In this document: positions 17,289 through 26,464 of the stretch, piece after piece
Layout: every line of letters begins with the position of its first letter
Numbering within the stretch: position 1 is the first letter of the stretch
Source of the DNA: Marinobacter pelagius
GTDB taxonomy: Bacteria; Pseudomonadota; Gammaproteobacteria; Pseudomonadales; Oleiphilaceae
Direction: 5' to 3'
DNA: 64,000 bases
Assembly (NCBI RefSeq): GCF_003315345.1
Contig: NZ_QNRO01000015.1
Location: forward strand, 1 to 64,000
Position numbers and translations under genes: made by a program
Notes under the pieces: generated by a model
What the model was told of the DNA's origin: nothing
What the model saw: the letters and a program-made list of their open reading frames with translations, nothing else
Databases searched by the model: none

Positions 17289-17957
17289 ATGGCAGATACG
17301 CGCTTCAGGGACAGGAAGGAAGCCGGTGCCAGGTTGGCGGAGGTGCTGGCAGAAATGGATGTTGAGTCAAATGCCGTGGTTCTGGGGCTTCCCCGGGGAG
17401 GTGTTCCCGTCGGCTACGAAATTGCCCGTCAGCTGCACCTGCAGCTGGATTTCCTGAATATCCGCAAGCTCGGGGTGCCCTGGCAGCCGGAAGTTGCCAT
17501 GGGTGCCGTGGGTGAGGATGGGATTCCACATCTGAATTCGGAGCTGGTGCGTTCCCTGGCGATCACTTCGGAGCAGATAAAACGGGTAAGGGATCTGGAA
17601 CTCAGCGTCATCTACGAGCGCAAAAAGGCCTACCGGGGCTATGCTCCGACAGCGGATCTTCAAGGCCGGCAGGTGATCCTGGTCGACGATGGCATCGCAA
17701 CCGGCGCCACCATGGACCTGGCGATCGAAATGGTCAGAAACGCCGGAGCCAGATCACTGATTGTGGCCATTCCGGCCGGGCCGGAAGGCACGACCGACAA
17801 ATACGGGGACATGGTAGATCACTGCATCTGCCTGCAGGAGCCGGCAGACTTCAACTATGTTGGCCAGTTCTACCTCAATTTTGCTCCGGTGACGGATGAG
17901 GAAGTGTGCGAGCTGTTGCGGGCAAGCTTTGAGGATCTCAATCGGGGAGCGTCATGA
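17289..17957 (+). CDS. Phosphoribosyltransferase-family protein
   Basis: 222 aa from the ATG at 17289, with GAGGTG six bases before it; a GTG at 17280 is possible. The type I PRTase PRPP loop VILVDDGIATGATM is clear, and LPRGGVPVGYEIA near the N-terminus is typical of the stand-alone PRTase group often seen beside hydrolases. The hood region gives no hint of the nucleobase, so the substrate is unknown. It starts 10 bases after the diguanylate cyclase stop, probably in one operon, and its last 20 bases overlap the convergent MASE3 gene. Confidence 0.85.
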   Translation: MADTRFRDRKEAGARLAEVLAEMDVESNAVVLGLPRGGVPVGYEIARQLHLQLDFLNIRKLGVPWQPEVAMGAVGEDGIPHLNSELVRSLAITSEQIKRVRDLELSVIYERKKAYRGYAPTADLQGRQVILVDDGIATGATMDLAIEMVRNAGARSLIVAIPAGPEGTTDKYGDMVDHCICLQEPADFNYVGQFYLNFAPVTDEEVCELLRASFEDLNRGAS

Positions 17958-20814
17958 CACCATTGGTCAGAAGGCGCTGAAACGCGGCGGCAGGCATCGG
18001 CTTGCCGAGGTGATAGCCCTGCACTTCGTCACAGGCCAGTCGGTCGAGCTGCTCCAGCTGGGCCGCATTCTCTACGCCTTCGGCGATCACTTTCAGACCC
18101 AGGCTGTGGGCCATGCGAATGATCGCAAGCACGACTGATGAGTTATTGGGATCCGAGCCCATGTCATGGATGAACGAGCGATCGATCTTGAGTTTGTCCA
18201 CCGCGAAGCGGTTGAGGTAGGCAAGGCTGGAATAGCCGGTGCCAAAGTCGTCGATGGCAAGATGGATGTCGCGCTGTTTCAGCCCCTGAATCGTGTTAAC
18301 CACCCGTTTGTGGTCGCCGATCAGCACGGATTCGGTCAGTTCCAGTTCCAGGTAACGACCCTCGAAGTCGGTCTCGTCCAGTATCCCGCCAACCTTGTCG
18401 CACAGGTCACCCCGCTGGAACTGGATCGCAGACAGGTTGACCGCCACAGTAATCGGCGGCATGCCCTGATCCATCCAGGCTTTGCCTTGCCGGCAGGCCT
18501 CCCGCAGTACCCATTCGCCAATCTCTACAATCAGGCCGCTCTCTTCGGCAATGGGGATGAAACGCGACGGAGATACCCATTGCAGCTCCGGGTTGTTCCA
18601 GCGCAAGATCGCCTCTGCACCGGTGATCTTGCGCGTGGCGAGATCCATCTGGGGCTGGTAATAGACTTCCATTTCCTTTCTTTCCAGTGCTCCGCGCAGC
18701 TTGGCCAGCAGGTTCTGCCGCTCAAAGGCCTTCTCCTGCATGGTGGTATCGAACCGGCGGAAGGTGTTTCTTCCCTCCATCTTGGCCGCGTACATGGCGG
18801 TATCGGCATTGCGGGATAGCGTGGTGAAGTCATCACCGTCATCCGGGAACAGGGCGACCCCCATGGAGACAGAAGTCGCCAGATGGTGTCCTTCTACTGC
18901 GAAACTGTTGGCGAACAACTGGTGAAGCCTCTCCATTTCATGCACACAGGCTTTCTCTTCGGGCCCGAGTTTGGCTAACACCATGAATTCATCCCCTGAG
19001 GCGCGAGCGATGACATGGGTTTCCGGGGGGAGGGTGCCCAGCCGGCGGGCGACTTCCTTCAGCAGGTTATCGCCGACGGTGTGGCCCAGGGAATCATTGA
19101 TGTCCTTGAAGTTGTCCAGATCCAGGTAAACCAGGGCGTAGCGACTGTGCCCGGTTCTGGCTTGCGCGAGGCGGTCGTTGACCAGTTCCTCGAACCGGGC
19201 GCGATTCGGGAGCCTGGTCAGGGGGTCGTAGTGGGCGAGGAACTCAATACGGGCCAGGTTGGACTTGCGCTTGGTGATGTCACGCACGAAGGAGAAAAAG
19301 CCCGAGGTGAACGTGCCATCAAAGACGTGGGCGCTGATTTCCACATCCCGGATGCTGCCATCTTTATGGCGCCAGCGGCTTTCCAGGCGCCCGGAGCCCT
19401 CAACCATGACCTCATCCAGTGAGCGTTCAATGGCTGCGGCATCGAGGTCCACTTCCAGGTCACGTATGTTCATCTCCAGCAGCTCGATCTGGGAGTATCC
19501 CGTGATCTCTTCCGTTGCACGATTGACCTGGATGAAGTTTGCCTCGTAATCCATCACCAGCAGGCCATCCATGGCGGCCTGGACCATCAGCTCGTAGTTG
19601 GCCTGGGTCCGGCGATGGTCGGTGACGTCGGTTGCGATGGCTCCGCTTCCGCATAGCTGGCCGTTTTCATCGAGGATCGGGAAGTGCACGGCCTCGAACA
19701 TCCTCGGCTCATTCTCGAAGTTTACGATGTCGGTTACGGTGATTGGCCTGGCCTGCTCGCGCGCTCGCTGGTCCTGGCGGCTGATCGATGCCGCCGCTGC
19801 GGGCGGAAATACGTCAAAAATGCTTTTGCCAAGGATATGTTGACCCTCAAGACCCAGTAGCTTCCGGAATGCAGGATTGGTCAGCGTCACGCGGCCCTCC
19901 GCATCCATCAAATAGATGAGTGCCGGCGAATGTTCAATGAAGGTTCTTGTCAGGGATTCGCTGCGGGCAAGCTGCGCGGTGCGTTCGGCAACCAGTTCCG
20001 ACAGGTGCTCTTCGTGGCGTTTCAGGTCCCGGAAGAGAAACTGGTAGGGCCTGATCAGGCCGGTCACCAGTACGCCCCGGTAAATCAGGTAGGCAGAAAC
20101 CAGCAGGAGATAATGGCCTAGTTCATTGGCAAAGCCATAAACACTGACATATCGGGTGAGTGTCAGTGTCGCCAGGATGTTGAATACCAGAGAGGTCTGG
20201 ATCAGGTAGAAGACCGGTGTGGCGAATCGCCGTCTCTGTCGGTAGAGCCATGCCATGGTAATCGCGAAGATCCCGGCAATGATGTACTCGGAGGTGATCT
20301 TGAAGGGCGTCAGGCCGGTGTCTTTCAGGTAACTGTCCGGAAATAGTCCGGAGAATACGGCAAGTCCCAGAATTACGGTGGCCGAGCCAAAGACCGCGAA
20401 GGGTAACATCAGGCTGATACGCCACCTCACAGCCATCACCCCGATCAGGAAAGCAACCGCTTCGAGGTAGCGGAAGGCGATCCACAACTGGGTCGGCAGA
20501 TTGCCGTCATGCTCGGGGAAAATGCCGATGCCCTTGTAGCTGATGGTATGAAGTAGCTCAAGGGATGCGATGAAGATCGCGGCGGTGCCGATGACCCCGA
20601 GAAAGCTGTTGGTGGCCCAGTGCCGGGTGTGCCAGGCAAGCGCAAACAGCCCCGCCAGCACCACAATACGGAGCATCTCCACCAGGGTATGGAAAAGCAG
20701 GAAATCGTTGCGGGCAATGAGGTGCAGGGAAGCCAGGACAACAACAAGCCCGACGACTTGCGGGAGGGCAATCGGCAGGTCGGTTCGTTGGGCTTGGCTC
20801 TGGTACCGTGGCAT
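17938..20814 (-). CDS. MASE3-PAS-PAS-GGDEF-EAL membrane c-di-GMP enzyme
   Basis: 958 aa. N-terminal region (about 15-265) with seven or so membrane helices and the MASE3-like NLPTQLWIAFRYLEA. Then two PAS domains (about 290-410 and 415-530), GGDEF (about 540-700) and EAL (about 710-958). The cyclase motif is ASGDEF, with Ser in place of the first Gly, and there is no RxxD I-site, so cyclase activity is doubtful. The EAL domain reads EAILRW, ELTESV, IDDFGTGYSS and EGVE with the metal ligands present. Best guess is a membrane-bound phosphodiesterase, with the GGDEF domain perhaps regulatory. Its 3' end overlaps the PRTase gene. Confidence 0.92.
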   Translation of the reverse strand: MPRYQSQAQRTDLPIALPQVVGLVVVLASLHLIARNDFLLFHTLVEMLRIVVLAGLFALAWHTRHWATNSFLGVIGTAAIFIASLELLHTISYKGIGIFPEHDGNLPTQLWIAFRYLEAVAFLIGVMAVRWRISLMLPFAVFGSATVILGLAVFSGLFPDSYLKDTGLTPFKITSEYIIAGIFAITMAWLYRQRRRFATPVFYLIQTSLVFNILATLTLTRYVSVYGFANELGHYLLLVSAYLIYRGVLVTGLIRPYQFLFRDLKRHEEHLSELVAERTAQLARSESLTRTFIEHSPALIYLMDAEGRVTLTNPAFRKLLGLEGQHILGKSIFDVFPPAAAASISRQDQRAREQARPITVTDIVNFENEPRMFEAVHFPILDENGQLCGSGAIATDVTDHRRTQANYELMVQAAMDGLLVMDYEANFIQVNRATEEITGYSQIELLEMNIRDLEVDLDAAAIERSLDEVMVEGSGRLESRWRHKDGSIRDVEISAHVFDGTFTSGFFSFVRDITKRKSNLARIEFLAHYDPLTRLPNRARFEELVNDRLAQARTGHSRYALVYLDLDNFKDINDSLGHTVGDNLLKEVARRLGTLPPETHVIARASGDEFMVLAKLGPEEKACVHEMERLHQLFANSFAVEGHHLATSVSMGVALFPDDGDDFTTLSRNADTAMYAAKMEGRNTFRRFDTTMQEKAFERQNLLAKLRGALERKEMEVYYQPQMDLATRKITGAEAILRWNNPELQWVSPSRFIPIAEESGLIVEIGEWVLREACRQGKAWMDQGMPPITVAVNLSAIQFQRGDLCDKVGGILDETDFEGRYLELELTESVLIGDHKRVVNTIQGLKQRDIHLAIDDFGTGYSSLAYLNRFAVDKLKIDRSFIHDMGSDPNNSSVVLAIIRMAHSLGLKVIAEGVENAAQLEQLDRLACDEVQGYHLGKPMPAAAFQRLLTNGVMTLPD

Positions 20815-20929
20815 AGGCCTTCTGCAATCAGACTTTCAAGGGTTCAAGTCTATACCACTGTGAAATTTTCGGCTCGGTTCTGATGGAAAATACTGACTCT
20901 CTGGAGACGATGATCAGGCAAGTGAATTA

Positions 20930-22489
20930 TCAGCGGGGATAGCCTGTTATTTCACGGATTTTTCGGTAGATGGGCTGCAATCTGGGGTACATGGCGAGGT
21001 ACACCTCGGAGTAGAGCCGGTTATACAGCGCGTGGGTCTCCGGATCGGGCTCGAAGCATTCACCAACACGGGTCATGGCCGAGACGGCGGTTTCAAAGTC
21101 CGGGTGCAGACCCAGCCCCACGGCCGCGTCGATAGCTGCGCCCAGGCCAGACGTTTCATAAGTGTGGGGGCGTTCGGCGGGCAGTCCGAAAATATCCGCA
21201 GTCAATTGCATGGCCGCATCGCTCTGGGAGCCGCCCCCGGCTACCCGAAGTATGCGGACGGGCACACCACTGCGCTGCTCAATCCGCTCCTTGCCTTCGC
21301 GCAGGGCGTAGGCGAGGCCCTCCAGGATTGCCCGGTAGATGTGGGCCCGGGTATGAACGTCACCAAAACCGATGATGGCACCCTTGGCTTCCGGTCCCGG
21401 CTGGCGCACACCCGGGGACCAGTAGGGTTGCAGCATGAGTCCCATGGAGCCAGGAGGCACATCCCGCACCAGTTCATCGAAGAGAACCTCCGGCTCAAGG
21501 CCTTCCTGTTCGGCAATTTTCCGTTCCCTCAGACCGAACTCTCGCTTGAACCAACTGACCATCCAGAATCCACGGTAGATCATCACCTCCGTGGAATAAT
21601 GCCCGGGCAGGGCAGCCGGATAGGGCGGCATCAGGCGCACAGGCTCCACGTATCGTGGGCTGGTGGTGTTGATCGTTGCCGTTGTGCCGTAGCTCATGCA
21701 GCCAATGTCCGGGGTCAGACCGCCGGATCCCAGAACTTCACAGGCTTTGTCTGAGGCGGCTGCAATGACGGGAAGTCCCGCCGGTACGCCCAGGTGGCGG
21801 GCGGCCTCCGGGAGCAGTTCGCCGAGTGTGTCGCCGGGAGCCACCAGTTCCGGCAGCTGGTCCGGTCTCACGGGCATGGTTTGCCACTTGAAATCATGGC
21901 TGCCTGTCCAGCGGTGTTTCTTGTAGTCAAACGGCAAATAACCTACCTGGCTGCCGGTCGAGTCACGGTATTGGCCGGTCAGGCGAAAGGTGAGATAACC
22001 GGACAGCAGCAGGAATTTGTGGGTTTTTGCCCAGATTTCCGGCTGGTTCTGGGCAATCCAGTTGGCCTGGGTTTTCTCTCGAAAGCGGGCAATCGTGTCG
22101 TCCAGGCGGGTCAGTTTGAACAGCCAGCCCCAGGGGCCCTTGACCGGCCCGTCAACCCGGGCGTGGCGCTGGTCCAGCCAGATAATTGCAGGGCGCAGGG
22201 GACGACCATCCCGATCCAGGTTGATGACGGTTCCCCGCTGGGTGGTGACGGTGACGCCGGCCACCCGGTCGGGACTGGCATCGCTGCTTTGCCAGAGTTT
22301 GTCGCAGGCTGCTCCGAGGCTCTCCCAGAAATAATCCGGATGCTGCTCGGCCCAGCCGGGTTGTTCCGAAAAATAGGGCTCGATTTCCTGCTTGCCCTTG
22401 CCAACCAGATTGCCCTGGGTGTCGAACAGCAGCGCCCGAACGCTCTGGGTGCCGTTATCGATGGCCAGGATCAGAGGTGTTTCGGTCAT
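20930..22489 (-). CDS. FGGY-family carbohydrate kinase
   Basis: 519 aa from the ATG at 22489, one base after the preceding stop and with TGAGG upstream; a GTG at 22501 is also in frame. The N-terminal ATPase fold begins with LAIDNGTQSVRALLFD. The second half has the FGGY signature region with RAILEGLAYALREG and a VAGGGSQSD adenosine site. It phosphorylates a sugar, polyol or glycerol-like substrate with ATP; which one is not readable. Third gene of a tight operon after an alkyl-DHAP-synthase-like enzyme and a GlpD-like dehydrogenase, which points to a glycerol-type substrate. Confidence 0.88.
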   Translation of the reverse strand: MTETPLILAIDNGTQSVRALLFDTQGNLVGKGKQEIEPYFSEQPGWAEQHPDYFWESLGAACDKLWQSSDASPDRVAGVTVTTQRGTVINLDRDGRPLRPAIIWLDQRHARVDGPVKGPWGWLFKLTRLDDTIARFREKTQANWIAQNQPEIWAKTHKFLLLSGYLTFRLTGQYRDSTGSQVGYLPFDYKKHRWTGSHDFKWQTMPVRPDQLPELVAPGDTLGELLPEAARHLGVPAGLPVIAAASDKACEVLGSGGLTPDIGCMSYGTTATINTTSPRYVEPVRLMPPYPAALPGHYSTEVMIYRGFWMVSWFKREFGLRERKIAEQEGLEPEVLFDELVRDVPPGSMGLMLQPYWSPGVRQPGPEAKGAIIGFGDVHTRAHIYRAILEGLAYALREGKERIEQRSGVPVRILRVAGGGSQSDAAMQLTADIFGLPAERPHTYETSGLGAAIDAAVGLGLHPDFETAVSAMTRVGECFEPDPETHALYNRLYSEVYLAMYPRLQPIYRKIREITGYPR

Positions 22490-22490
22490 G

Positions 22491-24071
22491 TCAGGCCTCA
22501 CCCTCCGCCGGCAAACTGTAAGCTTGGTGATACAATTTCAGGTAGCGCGTTTCTTCCTGTTCCCATTGTTGGTCGGACCAGCCAAGCAACGGCTGACAAT
22601 AGCGTCTTATCTCCGGCAGCAGCTCCGATGCGCCGCCGGGCAACACCAGCCCCAGGCGGGTCCGGCGCAGCAGCAGGTCATCGAGATGAACCACCTGCTC
22701 ATGCTGGCAGGCCCAGGCGAGCTCCGCCCACAGCACTCCGGTATGGGCGACGGATGCCGGGTTGGCGGCTGCACAAAGGGTCTCGGTGTTGGCGCCATGC
22801 CAGCCCTGCAAGCGTTGCCAGGTCAGGAACGGTATGCCGGACGGGCGGTTTGGTAGCGACGGCCGGGTGAACACCGGGCTTGAATCGTGGCGTAGAATGT
22901 TCCGGCGCTGCTCGCCCAGACCCAGTTCAAGTGCTTCCCGGGCAATGCGCCGGAAAGTCGTGAGCTTACCGCCGGCAATGCTCACCAGGCCGTTGTCCTC
23001 GAGCAGCACATGCTCCCGGCTCTCCTTTGACGCGGCCTTGCCGGTCCCATCGGTGACCACGGGCCGCACCCCGGCCCAGGTGGACAGAATATCCTTGTGC
23101 TCCAGTCCGGAGGACGGGAAAAGCCGCCCGGCAATCGCCATCAGGTAGTCCACTTCTTGCGGGGTAATGCCGGGCTCGTTATTTAAATCGCCCTGGTGAT
23201 CGAGATCGGTGGTGCCAAGTACTGTGGTTCCCGCCCAGGGAAAGGCAAACACCGGCCTCCGGTCGTCCGGATGCAGCAGCGAGACGGCACAGGACACCGG
23301 CAACCGGTGCCAGGGCACCACCAGGTGACTTCCCCGTAGTGGCCGAATATGGAGAGGTTCCGAGGCGTTTACTTGTTGCTGAAGCGTCGAGGCCCAGGCG
23401 CCCGTGGCGTTGATGACCAGAGGTGTTTTGACCGTCACTGTATGTCCGTCCTCGGTATCCACCAGCTCAATACCGCTAATCCGGCCCTCATGCCGGCGCA
23501 GGGTTCTGGCCTCCGTATAGTTCAGACAGACTGCGCCGTCCCGCCGGGCTTCCTCCAATACCCGGAGCACGAGGCGGGCATCATCGGTCACTCCATCCAT
23601 GAACAGGCTGGCGCCGTTCAGGTCCTTTGCGGTGAGCCCGGGTACCCATTGCAGGGCTTCGTGATGATTCAGGTACCGCCGCGTTCTTTGGCCGGCGATG
23701 CGGTCGTAAATGCCAAGTAGCAGCTGAAACAGCCTCGGGCCGGGAAAGGTTTTGCGAAAGTGGGGCATGACAAAGGGCAGTGGATCCACCAGCCCCGGCG
23801 CCTCTTGCATCAGGCGCTGTCGTTCGGTAACCGATTCCCGGGCCAACCGGAGGTTGCCGCTGCCAAGGTAGCGCAGGCCTCCGTGGACCATCTTGGAGGA
23901 ACGGCTGGACGTGCCCCAGGCAAAGTCCTTCTGTTCCACCAGCAGGGTCCGAAGGCTGCTGCCCGCCGCTTCCCGGGCCACGCCGGCACCGGTGATTCCG
24001 CCACCGACCACAACCACATCGAATTCGGGATTGGCAGTGGTCAGGTCGGCAAGGCTTCCCTTTCTGGCCAT
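22491..24071 (-). CDS. GlpD-like FAD-dependent glycerol-3-phosphate dehydrogenase
   Basis: 526 aa. The FAD-binding N-terminus is VVVVGGGITGAGVAREAAG. The family signature GTSSRSSKMVHGGLRYL is near residue 60, and FAFPWAGTTVLGTTD and SIAGGKLTTFR follow, with a C-terminal alpha-helical domain. Family members oxidise glycerol 3-phosphate to DHAP and feed electrons to quinone at the membrane. Middle gene of the operon (3 bases after the FAD oxidase, 1 base before the kinase). The absence of glpF or glpR beside it and the unusual partner suggest it is not the housekeeping glp operon. Confidence 0.88.
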   Translation of the reverse strand: MARKGSLADLTTANPEFDVVVVGGGITGAGVAREAAGSSLRTLLVEQKDFAWGTSSRSSKMVHGGLRYLGSGNLRLARESVTERQRLMQEAPGLVDPLPFVMPHFRKTFPGPRLFQLLLGIYDRIAGQRTRRYLNHHEALQWVPGLTAKDLNGASLFMDGVTDDARLVLRVLEEARRDGAVCLNYTEARTLRRHEGRISGIELVDTEDGHTVTVKTPLVINATGAWASTLQQQVNASEPLHIRPLRGSHLVVPWHRLPVSCAVSLLHPDDRRPVFAFPWAGTTVLGTTDLDHQGDLNNEPGITPQEVDYLMAIAGRLFPSSGLEHKDILSTWAGVRPVVTDGTGKAASKESREHVLLEDNGLVSIAGGKLTTFRRIAREALELGLGEQRRNILRHDSSPVFTRPSLPNRPSGIPFLTWQRLQGWHGANTETLCAAANPASVAHTGVLWAELAWACQHEQVVHLDDLLLRRTRLGLVLPGGASELLPEIRRYCQPLLGWSDQQWEQEETRYLKLYHQAYSLPAEGEA

Positions 24072-24074
24072 GGG

Positions 24075-25679
24075 TTACTCCACCAGTGTTTTGGGGTTGA
24101 GCAGGGTGTCCGGGTCAAGCTGGTTGCACAGGGTCCGGATGGCTTCCATGCCCAGCTCACCTTTTTCGACCGGTAGGTAGCGCGCATGGTCCTTGCCCAC
24201 GCCATGTTGATGGCTGATGGTGCCGCCATTGTTGACGATCAGCTCGGAGGTGGAGTGCTTCAGTTGCTGCCAGCGCTGCAGGGTCTGTTCATAATTGTCT
24301 CCAACCCGGAACACGTATGTGGTGTAGATGCTGCAGCCCTGGCCGTAGAAATGGGAGAGGTGCGTGAACACGTGGGTCCGTTCCTGCTCGCCTGAAAGGC
24401 CGTCACGTAGATTGGATTCAATAAGGTGCATCAGGTTGTCCACGTTAGACCAGTCAGTGGCGGTTTCCAGGGTGTCCACCGCATAGCCGATTTGCCAGAG
24501 CGCCTCGCGCAGGTAGGGCATGGTGAAGCGTTTTTCCGCCCACTTTTCGCCCATCCGGGTGCCGGTGTAGACGCCGGAATATTCCTTGCAGATGGCTTTG
24601 ACCTGGGCGAGTGACGCCTTGCACTGGTGCTGGGTGCCGGTAACCCCGAAGGTCATCATGCATTTGCCCTGGCCAGCGCCCCGGAAGGCGAGAAAGCGCT
24701 CCAGCAGTCCGATCAGGGCCGGATGACCGGCCAAAGCCAGCTGGGTTTCCGTTTCCACCGGGTTACTGAGGCGCAGCATGGAGAGCTGGGTTCGTTGCTG
24801 GACCAGTTTCCGGCAGGCGGTGCGGGCAATGTCCCAGTCGGGGAAGAAGGCCACATGGAAGCTTTCGTGGTCCGCCAGTTCGCTGACCCGGACCTTCACC
24901 TCGGTGATGATGCCCATGCGGCCTTCCGAGCCCAGGATCATCTCCCGGATGTCGGGGCCGGCGCTGGAGGCAGGGATAGTCGGTATTTCCAGGGTACCCT
25001 TTAGTGTCTCGATCCGGCCACCGGCAAACAGCTGCTCGATCCGGCCGTAACGCAGGGATTGCTGGCCGCTGGAGCGGGAAGCCACCCAGCCGCCGATCGT
25101 GGAGAGTTCGAAGGACTGCGGAAAGTGGCCGAGGGTGTAGCCGTGGGCACGAAGCTGGGATTCCACCAGGGGGCCGGGAGTGCCGGCATCGAACGTCGCA
25201 ATCTGGCTTTCCCGGTCCAGATCGGTGAGCTGGTTCATGTTGGCGAGACTGACGGTCAGCACCGGCTTGTCGGTGTCGGCGGGATTGATATGACCGGCGA
25301 CGCTGGTGCCCCCGCCGTAGGGAATAAGCTGAACGCCATGGTTTCGGGCATAGTTGAGCAGTGCCTGGACATCCTCGCTGGATCGGGGCTGGGCAACACC
25401 GTCCGGGAACCGGCCAATGTCGCCGCTACGCATGGCCAGCCAGTCGGGCAGGCTCTGGCCCCGGGCATGGCGGACGCGGGTTTCCGGAGAAAGGTCGATC
25501 AGATGCTGGATCTCCGGGCCGGGGGAAATCCGGGATTCGGGCACGCCGGCACAAACCGCTTCAAGGGTTGCGTCATTCAACGGTTGTCCCTGCCCGATGC
25601 GTTCATTCAGGAAGGCCTGGCCTTCTTTTGGCAGCTCAAATGCAAACTGGTCGTCGCCCCAGCCGTTCCAGCGTCTCAT
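24075..25679 (-). CDS. Alkyl-DHAP-synthase-like FAD-binding oxidase
   Basis: 534 aa from the ATG at 25679 (MRRWNGWGDD, the usual beginning of this family), with GGAG upstream; a longer frame to 25742 is unlikely. The FAD_binding_4 domain has YGGGTSVAGH and the IGGWVASRSSGQQS region. The C-terminal FAD-linked oxidase domain ends with the HQHGVGKDHARYL motif, close to the HHHGVGK of alkyldihydroxyacetonephosphate synthase. In eukaryotes that enzyme swaps an acyl for an alkyl chain to make the ether bond; the bacterial relatives' reaction is not established. First gene of the operon with a GlpD-like enzyme and an FGGY kinase. Confidence 0.85.
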   Translation of the reverse strand: MRRWNGWGDDQFAFELPKEGQAFLNERIGQGQPLNDATLEAVCAGVPESRISPGPEIQHLIDLSPETRVRHARGQSLPDWLAMRSGDIGRFPDGVAQPRSSEDVQALLNYARNHGVQLIPYGGGTSVAGHINPADTDKPVLTVSLANMNQLTDLDRESQIATFDAGTPGPLVESQLRAHGYTLGHFPQSFELSTIGGWVASRSSGQQSLRYGRIEQLFAGGRIETLKGTLEIPTIPASSAGPDIREMILGSEGRMGIITEVKVRVSELADHESFHVAFFPDWDIARTACRKLVQQRTQLSMLRLSNPVETETQLALAGHPALIGLLERFLAFRGAGQGKCMMTFGVTGTQHQCKASLAQVKAICKEYSGVYTGTRMGEKWAEKRFTMPYLREALWQIGYAVDTLETATDWSNVDNLMHLIESNLRDGLSGEQERTHVFTHLSHFYGQGCSIYTTYVFRVGDNYEQTLQRWQQLKHSTSELIVNNGGTISHQHGVGKDHARYLPVEKGELGMEAIRTLCNQLDPDTLLNPKTLVE

Positions 25680-25796
25680 GGCAGTACTCCGTCTGAATTC
25701 TTGGTCCGGTTGGCATTCTAGCGGTTCAGACCCGTCAGTCATTGTCGGGTGACGACATTCGGGGTGTCATTTGCCGCCATTCCATTGTCGGACCCG

Positions 25797-26456
25797 TTAC
25801 GGCCTGAGGGACTGGTCCAGGCGTTTGTTGAGTTCCTTCCAGCGCGAGAGTTTTTCGGATTCCCCCGCCCTCGTCTGCCTGCCACCGGATTTGTTGAGCC
25901 AGAGACCCTCTCCGTTAAAGCTGTAAACCGGTTTCAGATCAGTGCGTTCTGACGCAGGCTTGATGTCGTTTATGAGGTTATCAAGAATCAGCGGATCGGC
26001 ATCTGGCTCAGGGTACCAGGCCAGAACCATGTGGGCCTGATTCAGTTCAAGGGCTTTTACATAAATGATCCGGAGCTGGCTGTCCGGGATACCCATGGAC
26101 TTGAGAGTGAGATACTTCGCGATGGAAAAGTCCTCGCAATCACCGGCGTTGGTGGTCAGCAGTTCTGTCGGGGTCGCCCAGTAATCCTCTTCGCCCCAGT
26201 GGCGGATATCGCTGACAAAATTGACCCGGTTGAAGAACGAATTGACCAGTCGGAGCTGGCGGTCAACCGGGGCATTGGCCGCCAGGTCATGCAAACGTTG
26301 CCAGTCTGCCAGGCGTTGGTGGGCTTCCTGGCCAAATTCCTGAAGTACATAGTTCATCAGGCGATTGCTCAGCTCCAGGGCGCTGACCAGCGAAACGGCA
26401 AGCAGCAAGGGGACCCAGCCGGAGCGGCGGTACAGTCCTGGCGCTGCCGTGGTCAT
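25797..26456 (-). CDS. LapG-like periplasmic transglutaminase-type cysteine protease
   Basis: 219 aa. An N-terminal hydrophobic segment (about 12-30) follows RRSGW, a signal sequence or anchor. The bacterial transglutaminase-like cysteine protease domain shows the catalytic set NAGDCEDFS (Cys), QAHMVLAW (His) and LILDNL (Asp). LapG of Pseudomonas cuts the N-terminus of large adhesins and is held by the c-di-GMP receptor LapD. No lapD or adhesin gene is adjacent. Instead it lies 8 bases after gspC, on the same strand, so it is probably co-transcribed with a secretion gene. Confidence 0.82.
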   Translation of the reverse strand: MTTAAPGLYRRSGWVPLLLAVSLVSALELSNRLMNYVLQEFGQEAHQRLADWQRLHDLAANAPVDRQLRLVNSFFNRVNFVSDIRHWGEEDYWATPTELLTTNAGDCEDFSIAKYLTLKSMGIPDSQLRIIYVKALELNQAHMVLAWYPEPDADPLILDNLINDIKPASERTDLKPVYSFNGEGLWLNKSGGRQTRAGESEKLSRWKELNKRLDQSLRP

Positions 26457-26464
26457 GGCTGGAC

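Noticed and set aside
21794-22870. A 358-codon plus-strand frame
   Set aside because: Antisense to the FGGY kinase and GlpD-like genes, low-complexity composition, no family features.
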